This document shows positions 59,020 to 64,000 of a stretch of 64,000 nt of DNA, piece by piece. This DNA is from Balaenoptera acutorostrata (Eukaryota; Chordata; Mammalia; Artiodactyla; Balaenopteridae): contig NC_080066.1 of NCBI RefSeq assembly GCF_949987535.1, positions 131,792,335 to 131,856,334 on the forward strand. Reading direction: 5' to 3'. The notes below the pieces were generated by a model that was not told where the DNA came from, searched no databases, and saw nothing but the letters and a program-made list of their open reading frames with translations. Each line of letters opens with the position of its first letter. Position 1 is the first letter of the stretch. Both the position numbers and the translations under genes were made by a program.

Positions 59020-59503
59020 TTCTGGACTTGGTCATGGAACTGATCACACTGACTCTGGACTTTGTCATGGAACTGTCCTTGGACAAGGGGACATTAGCAA
59101 GTATAATGCAAGTGGAAGCTTGATAAGTGCTTTCATACTGGTCTTGGTTTCTCGAAATACTTGCTCTTGGAACCTAGCCGCCATGTGGTGAAAGAGCTTA
59201 AGAAGCCACATGGACAGGCTTCAGGGGCGGGGGGAGGAATGAGGCTTCTGGTCATCAACCCTAGTTAAGGTCCCAGCTGACGGCCAGCACTAACTTGACA
59301 GCCTTGTGGGTGAGTCATCTTGGAAGTGGACCATCCAGCCCCAGTTGAGCTGCCCCAGCTCACGCTGTATGGAGGAGAGACAAACTGTCCCCACTGGATC
59401 CTGACCAAATTATAGAGTTACGGGCAAATAAGTGATTGCTGTTGTTTTAAGCCGCTATGTTTCTGGACAGCTTATATGTGACAGTAGATAACTGAATCAT
59501 ACA
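59020..59503 (+). mobile_element. MLT1-type LTR (ERVL-MaLR)
   Basis: 'tggaacctagccgccatgtggtgaaagagcttaagaagccacatgg' (59169-59214), 'ggaagtggaccatccagccccagttgagctgcccc' (59321-59355) and 'gttgttttaagccgctatgtttctgg' (59440-59465) mark an MLT1 LTR, ending 'agataactgaatcata'. A 22-bp near-duplicate lies at its start (59021-59042 and 59054-59075). Confidence 0.82.
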
Positions 59504-60495
59504 ATCACTCTCATTCCTGACCTTAAATACATAATCAAAAGAAACTGGCAGCAAATTGACTCAGTGCTATATTGATGCTTGACAAATGTAAATCTCTCCC
59601 ACCGAAAGCGTAATTAGACCTTGAGAACAAGCAGGAGCCCGGGGCTCAGGTGAGCATCAAATGGCACTTTTCCAGTGGGAGCAATAGTTTCATCTCTCCT
59701 CTTCCTCCTCCTCTTTTTTCCTTTTTTGACACATATTCATGGAACACTGACAGTCAACAAGACACACAAAGTTCCTGCTCTGACAGGGCATGTTTATCCT
59801 CCTACCGCTTCAATTCTTTCTCAGGATGTCATCACCTTTGATGGATTGAAGTCTGACTTACTTTCTCACCCCTTACACAGTACTAAATTGTCGACAAATG
59901 ACCGAGAGATGGCTGGCCAGCAAGAATGAGCAAGTCATTAGCCCATCTTCAAAGACAACGACTGACACGGGTGACAGAAGAATTGAGATCTTACACGTGC
60001 TACATTCGTAATTAACAGAGGATTCTTCCATACGTAGATCAACTGAGAATGGAAAAGCTCTGCACTTTCCTTTCCTCAGTGGGTGGTCTCTCTCAAAGGT
60101 CCCGTGACTCCAGACTTGCCTGCGGAATGTTTCCTGGCACCTCCTTGTTGGAGGGTACAGTTCTCTTTGGTACTCATCAAGTGTGTGTTGCCTCTTCAGA
60201 GACTGCCCACGCCTTGCTGTGTGAGAGAGTAGGTGGATTTTCGTAGCTGGGGCAGGCCTGAGGGGTGAAGCAGCTTTTGGCTCCAGCTGGAGAGAAAATA
60301 AAATAGGTGGAGGTTCTAGGTTCCTTGTATGCTGAGCCACTGACAAGAGGGCAAGCACTGGAAATCCTGGAGAGGAAGGAGAGAGCGGAAGATAGTCTCT
60401 TGCGCTATACATACTTTATTGACCCCCAAAGCAGAGGAATCACCTGTCATTTCCTCAGACAACTGAAGATTAAGATGTTTCCCTTTTTAATCTGT
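59504..60495. other. Single-copy DNA containing a 179-codon frame
   Basis: No repeat is recognised. It holds the minus-strand frame described separately (59873-60412) and a pyrimidine-rich patch at 59695-59725. Confidence 0.4.
59873..60412 (-). other. Open frame of 179 codons, function unknown
   Basis: One of the longest frames outside recognised repeats. The peptide has a hydrophobic N-terminal third, a basic middle with several arginines, and a hydrophobic C-terminal segment. No domain, signal peptide cleavage site or family is recognised. A fair splice acceptor (pyrimidine tract ending tctctccag near 60288) lies inside it. Chance is the likeliest explanation. Confidence 0.15.
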
Positions 60496-60499
60496 AGGG

Positions 60500-60735
60500 A
60501 GACAGTGCAATGTAATACTTGGAGGAATAGGTAGGCGCTGGGGTCAGACTCCAGCTTCTTAGTTATCCTCTGCTACCGACAAATCCCATGACCTTGGTCA
60601 AGTTTAATATCACTTAACCTCAACTGCCTTAATCTATGAAACAGGGAAAATAATAATACCCATCACATGAGTTGTTGGGAAGAGCAAATGTGCATAGTAA
60701 ATGTTCAATAAACATTACTTGCTGGTATTAGCTCC
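60500..60735 (+). repeat. SINE/MIR
   Basis: 'ggggtcagactccagcttcttagttatcctctgctaccgacaaatcccatgaccttggtcaag' through 'gcatagtaaatgttcaataaac' is a near full-length MIR. Confidence 0.88.
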
Positions 60736-60776
60736 TAGGCCTTTCCTCAAAAACTTAGCATTTTCCTTCCACTGAT

Positions 60777-61098
60777 TGAATATATTGTTTTTTTTTTTTT
60801 TTTTAATTATTTATTTATTTATTTATGGCTGTGTTGGGTCTTCGTTTCTGTGCGAGGGCTTTCTCTAGCTGCGGCAAGCGGGGGCCACTCTTCATCGCGG
60901 TGCGCCGGCCTCTCACTATCACGGCTTCTCTTGTTGCGGAGCACAGGCTCCAGACGCGCAGGCTCAGTAATTGTGGCTCACGGGCCGAGTTGCTCCGCGG
61001 CATGTGGGATCTTCCCAGACCAGGGCTCGAACCCGTGTCCCCTGCATTGGCAGGCAGATTCTCAACCACTGCGCCACCAGGGAAGCCCTGAATATATT
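60777..61098 (-). mobile_element. CHR-family SINE with 10-bp TSD
   Basis: Full-length minus-strand CHR SINE, body 60787-61088, with a long T-run at its left end (A tail). Direct repeats tgaatatatt at 60777-60786 and 61089-61098 are exact. Its body closely matches the SINE at 46807. Confidence 0.97.
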
Positions 61099-61555
61099 CT
61101 TAACTCTGCAAAGCAGAGAGAATCATTTTAACTATTGTACGGACAAACTTTTTTGGCATCCTGTTTTCTCCTAAGAAACCTTCTAGTGGCAAGTTTAAAA
61201 CCTTCCAGCTTCAGAAAATTTTTATTTCATCTAAAAATACATACTTTCAAGCCATATCTCATGAATCTTTTCATTTGTAAGCATTTAGATGATTTGTGTA
61301 GTCAAGAATCTAAGGGGAAGCATATTCTTCACAACTCATTACAGGATAGAAGTGAGGTTTGTGTGGCAGCTCTGAGTCGTCTCTGGCTGGGGGAAGTTTT
61401 TGATCATGCATCCTTTTTGGAAAAGTCCACTCTCCAGGGAGCACGAGGAACACTACTATATGCAGAATCTTCAAAGAAGTTCTGTGTTAGAATCTTTATT
61501 GTCAAGCCAGCCAAGTTCATCTCTATGCACGCAGGCCCGCTTATTAACAGAGCTT
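61099..61555. other. Single-copy DNA, no feature recognised
   Basis: A 140-codon plus-strand frame begins at 61135, just outside the SINE, and runs to 61557. It shows no domain or homologue I recognise. Confidence 0.35.
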
Positions 61556-61558
61556 GAC

Positions 61559-61700
61559 AATTCCTTCCCTTCCCTTCCCTTCCCTATTCTCTCTCTCCCC
61601 CCTCCCTCCATCATCCTCCTCCTCCCCTCCTTTCTCCCCTCCCCCTGCCTCTTCTCTTCTTCTGCCATCTTCTTCTCCTTCTTCCTTCTCCCCACCATTG
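61559..61700. repeat. Pyrimidine-rich (CCCTT)n tract
   Basis: Almost pure C/T on the plus strand, starting with (ttccc)n units and becoming irregular. Frames through it on both strands are low-complexity artefacts. Confidence 0.92.
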
Positions 61701-61899
61701 GTGAGAAATGGCCAATTAATGGCTCTGGAAGGTGAGGAAGTTTATTTTCACAATGGCTCGTAACAGTATTTCACAGCAAAATGCCACGGCTCATTTGATA
61801 TAAGAAGCATGGTAAAATGGTGGAATTTTTTTTTTTACTGTCTAATATTCTATGAATTCCACCCTTGCCTCCCAAGAAAGAACTGTGTCTTCTTCCTCC

Positions 61900-61982
61900 C
61901 CATGTACAGCTCCAGCGCTTAGCACAGTGTCTGCTCAGCAAGAAGGCACAGGGCGAGTGCCGACTGCCTGAATGAATGTATG
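61900..61982 (+). repeat. LINE/L2 tail scrap
   Basis: 'ctccagcgcttagcacagtgtctgctcagcaa' and 'ctgaatgaatgtatg' fit the L2 3' end. Confidence 0.6.
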
Positions 61983-62510
61983 CTCTGTTCAAAGCTTCAT
62001 CAATTGTCATCTAATAAATGTAATCATTTTTGTGATTAAGGCTCTTAAGGTTGATGTTGACAGAGAATTTATTGCCAGGGTAAATCTCTGGGTAACAGAA
62101 GGTCTAACTCATCCAAGCTCTTTCACTCTCCTAGGACCCAGGGTAATGTTGCCCTGGGATGCGGGAATCTAAGTTTCTTGGATTACAGAAAGTCTGGAGG
62201 CGAGGCTCAAATGAAGATTGTTGGAGAGGGGTTGAGGGGTCCATGCCAGAGTCCTAAGATCACTGCTAAAGGTGGCCTAGGAAAATGCTCTTCTTATCAA
62301 TCATAGTAGCTACTACAAGGATGGGAATTTGGTGGAACAGAAAAAAAAAAAAAAGAAAGTAGAAACTTATGCTAAAGTCCCCAGTGTGACTCTGAAGTTG
62401 AGCCATAATTGACATCTGTAGAAAGGAAAAGCAAAGAACCAGGAACACCTGGAGAAAAAATTAAGGTGGTTTTCAGCTCCCTGTCCCCCTACTTCCTTTT
62501 GTATATTGTC
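61983..62510. other. Single-copy DNA, no feature recognised
   Basis: No recognised element apart from a 15-A run at 62340-62354. Confidence 0.4.
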
Positions 62511-62514
62511 CAGC

Positions 62515-62635
62515 CAGACCTCTTATCAAATAGATGAGGAAACTGAGGATTAGAGTGGCTAAGTGATGTCTCAGAGTTATCTAATCAGCTACAGAGCTGG
62601 AACTAAAGTCTGGCTCTCAACTCTCCAGACCACCC
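62515..62635 (-). repeat. SINE/MIR fragment
   Basis: 'aatagatgaggaaactgaggattagagtggctaagtgatg' and 'gctacagagctggaactaaagtctggctc' are reverse MIR core and head. Confidence 0.82.
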
Positions 62636-62719
62636 TTGTTTCTGTCAACTTCCCAGTCTCTCTCTTCCCCAGTCCCATTCTCAGAGGTCTCCTCTCCTGG
62701 TCCTCTCACCATTATCATA

Positions 62720-62935
62720 ACTACAATCTATGGAGAAGTCACCACATCCCAGGAACTATGCACTTTCCATGTATTTTATTTAATGCTAAAAACTTTATAA
62801 GGTTGGCACAATTATAATCCCCACATCATGGATGAACCAGCTGAAGCTTAGAGAGGTTAAGTAGTTTACCTGGGGTTCCATAGCTAGTGCTGATTCCAAA
62901 GCTCATGCCCTAAACACTGTGCCCCAGCATCCCTG
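62720..62935 (-). repeat. SINE/MIR
   Basis: 'atgcactttccatgtattttatttaatgctaaaaac', 'ggatgaaccagctgaagcttagagaggttaagtagtttacc' and 'aaagctcatgccctaaacactgtgcc' give an ordered reverse MIR. Two MIRs in the same orientation lie side by side here. Confidence 0.88.
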
Positions 62936-63028
62936 CAAGGGGCTTGGTTGGACACAGTCTCCGTTCCTGTGGAATCAACAGGGCTTGCTTTTTTTCTACC
63001 ATCAGTAATTCATGTTTGAGAGTAAATA

Positions 63029-63427
63029 GCCTGTGTGTTTGTTTTCTAATGCTGCCGTAACAAAGTACCACAAACTAGGTGGCTTAAATCACAGAAATTT
63101 ATTCGCTCACAATTCTGAAGGCTGGAAATTTGAGATCAGGATTGGTCAGCAGGGTTGGTTTCTTCTGAGGTCTCTTTTCTTGGCTTGTAGATGGCTGTCT
63201 TATTCCAGTGTCTTTGCATGGTCTTCCCTCTGTACATGTCTGTGTCCTAATGTCCTCTTGTAAGGACACCAGTCATATTGGATTAGGGCCCACCCTAATG
63301 ACCTTGTTTTAACTGAATTACCTCTTTAAAGACCCAGTCTCCAAGTACAGTCACATTCTGAAGTACTGGGGGTTAGGACTTCAACATATGAATTTTGAGG
63401 GGACTTAATATAGCCCATGACAGCCTG
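63029..63427 (-). mobile_element. Solo MaLR LTR with 5-bp TSD
   Basis: LTR 63034-63422 in reverse MaLR order: 'tgtgtttgttttctaatgctgccgtaac', 'aaggacaccagtcatattggattagggcccaccctaatgacc' and 'ggacttcaacatatgaattttg', ending 'atagcccatgaca'. Exact host duplications gcctg at 63029-63033 and 63423-63427 confirm both boundaries. Length is about 389 bp. Confidence 0.94.
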
Positions 63428-64000
63428 ATATGTTGTCCCTTCCCAGGATATTTTCATCTTGAAGAAAGTCTTGGATACAAAAGTGCTTAAGCCCAAAGCA
63501 ATAACCTGTGGAGGGTATTTCCAGCACCAGACAAATGCAGTTTGCATGTTTAAGGGGAGGTGGTAAGAATACAAGTTTTAACTTCACTTCCCATAATATT
63601 GGCCAATCCTGACTCAGAGGTAACTTGCATGTATGAATCTCAGATCACTTTAAGGGACTTGGGTTATAAGAAAAACAATTTAAACTGGTAGTGCCTGTTC
63701 ATCAGACCCTCAATTGATACCTTGCATTTCTAATGGTCATTCCTTCTGGAAGAATCTGTAACCCTCAGAATTTAATGTGATTAACAGCAATTTTCAAATT
63801 CCAGAGGTGTCTGGAGTGAATTCCCAGGGTCAATGAGCGACACGTCCCCAGAGCCATTTACTGTCAGCTTGAGCGCTGTCTGCTTGGAGTGCAAATAATC
63901 CCTGGCTCCCGGCTGAAGAGGGACCAATTCCCCTTTTTCAGGAAGGCCCTCAAGTTCTGTTTATAAGTCCTCTTTTGTCAGAAAATCCAGTTCCAGAGAG
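63428..64000. other. Single-copy DNA, no feature recognised
   Basis: No repeat or exon recognised to the window end. Confidence 0.4.

Noticed and set aside
61135..61557. 140-codon plus-strand frame beside a SINE
   Set aside because: It starts next to the SINE and ends near a polypyrimidine tract, with no family resemblance or splice signals.

Overview
The window is vertebrate nuclear DNA, almost certainly from a cetacean (whale or dolphin). The main evidence is seven tRNA-derived CHR-family SINEs, several with intact target-site duplications (TSDs), plus L1 3' ends of the cetartiodactyl type. The older background is standard for placental mammals: MIR, L2, MER5-like hAT elements, ERVL-MaLR LTRs and old L1M. 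I see no pig PRE-1, Bov-tA, BovB or primate Alu sequence. Composition is AT-rich, with no CpG island, no operon-like layout and no CRISPR.

I found no protein-coding gene I can name. The long open frames either belong to L1 or L2 fossils or look like chance. The clearest coding remnant is a 5'-truncated L1 on the minus strand (14991-17297, TSD included). Its ORF2 frame is still uninterrupted by frameshifts but carries three nonsense codons. Two weak non-repeat candidates are recorded for checking: a possible minus-strand exon near 10317-10608 and a 179-codon minus-strand frame at 59873-60412. The window is best read as intergenic or intronic.

Layout. 0.2-4.5 kb: L2, a MaLR LTR, a CHR SINE, and a mid-aged L1 nested in an older one. 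5-9.4 kb: microsatellites and a long decayed minus-strand L1 broken by a MIR and a CHR SINE. 9.4-15 kb: mostly single-copy DNA with MIRs. 15-17.3 kb: the young L1. 17.3-24 kb: single-copy DNA, MER5A, L2, MIRs and L1 3' ends. 24-29.5 kb: L1, an L2 split by a MaLR LTR with a 5-bp duplication, and an MLT1 LTR. 29.5-39.5 kb: AT-rich single-copy DNA, an LTR, a short young L1, a class I-like LTR with visible promoter boxes, and an L1M 3' end. 42.2-45.3 kb: a long minus-strand L2 keeping a trace of reverse transcriptase. 45.75 kb: a perfect 22-bp inverted repeat. 46-64 kb: five CHR SINEs, L2 and L1 pieces, MIRs and two MaLR LTRs.

Nothing here works together as a pathway. The most unusual items are the inverted repeat at 45749-45803, the extra segment between two A-tracts at the young L1's 3' end, and the long L2 fossil. 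Family names come from memory of consensus sequences; boundaries are approximate to about 10-30 bp except where a TSD fixes them.
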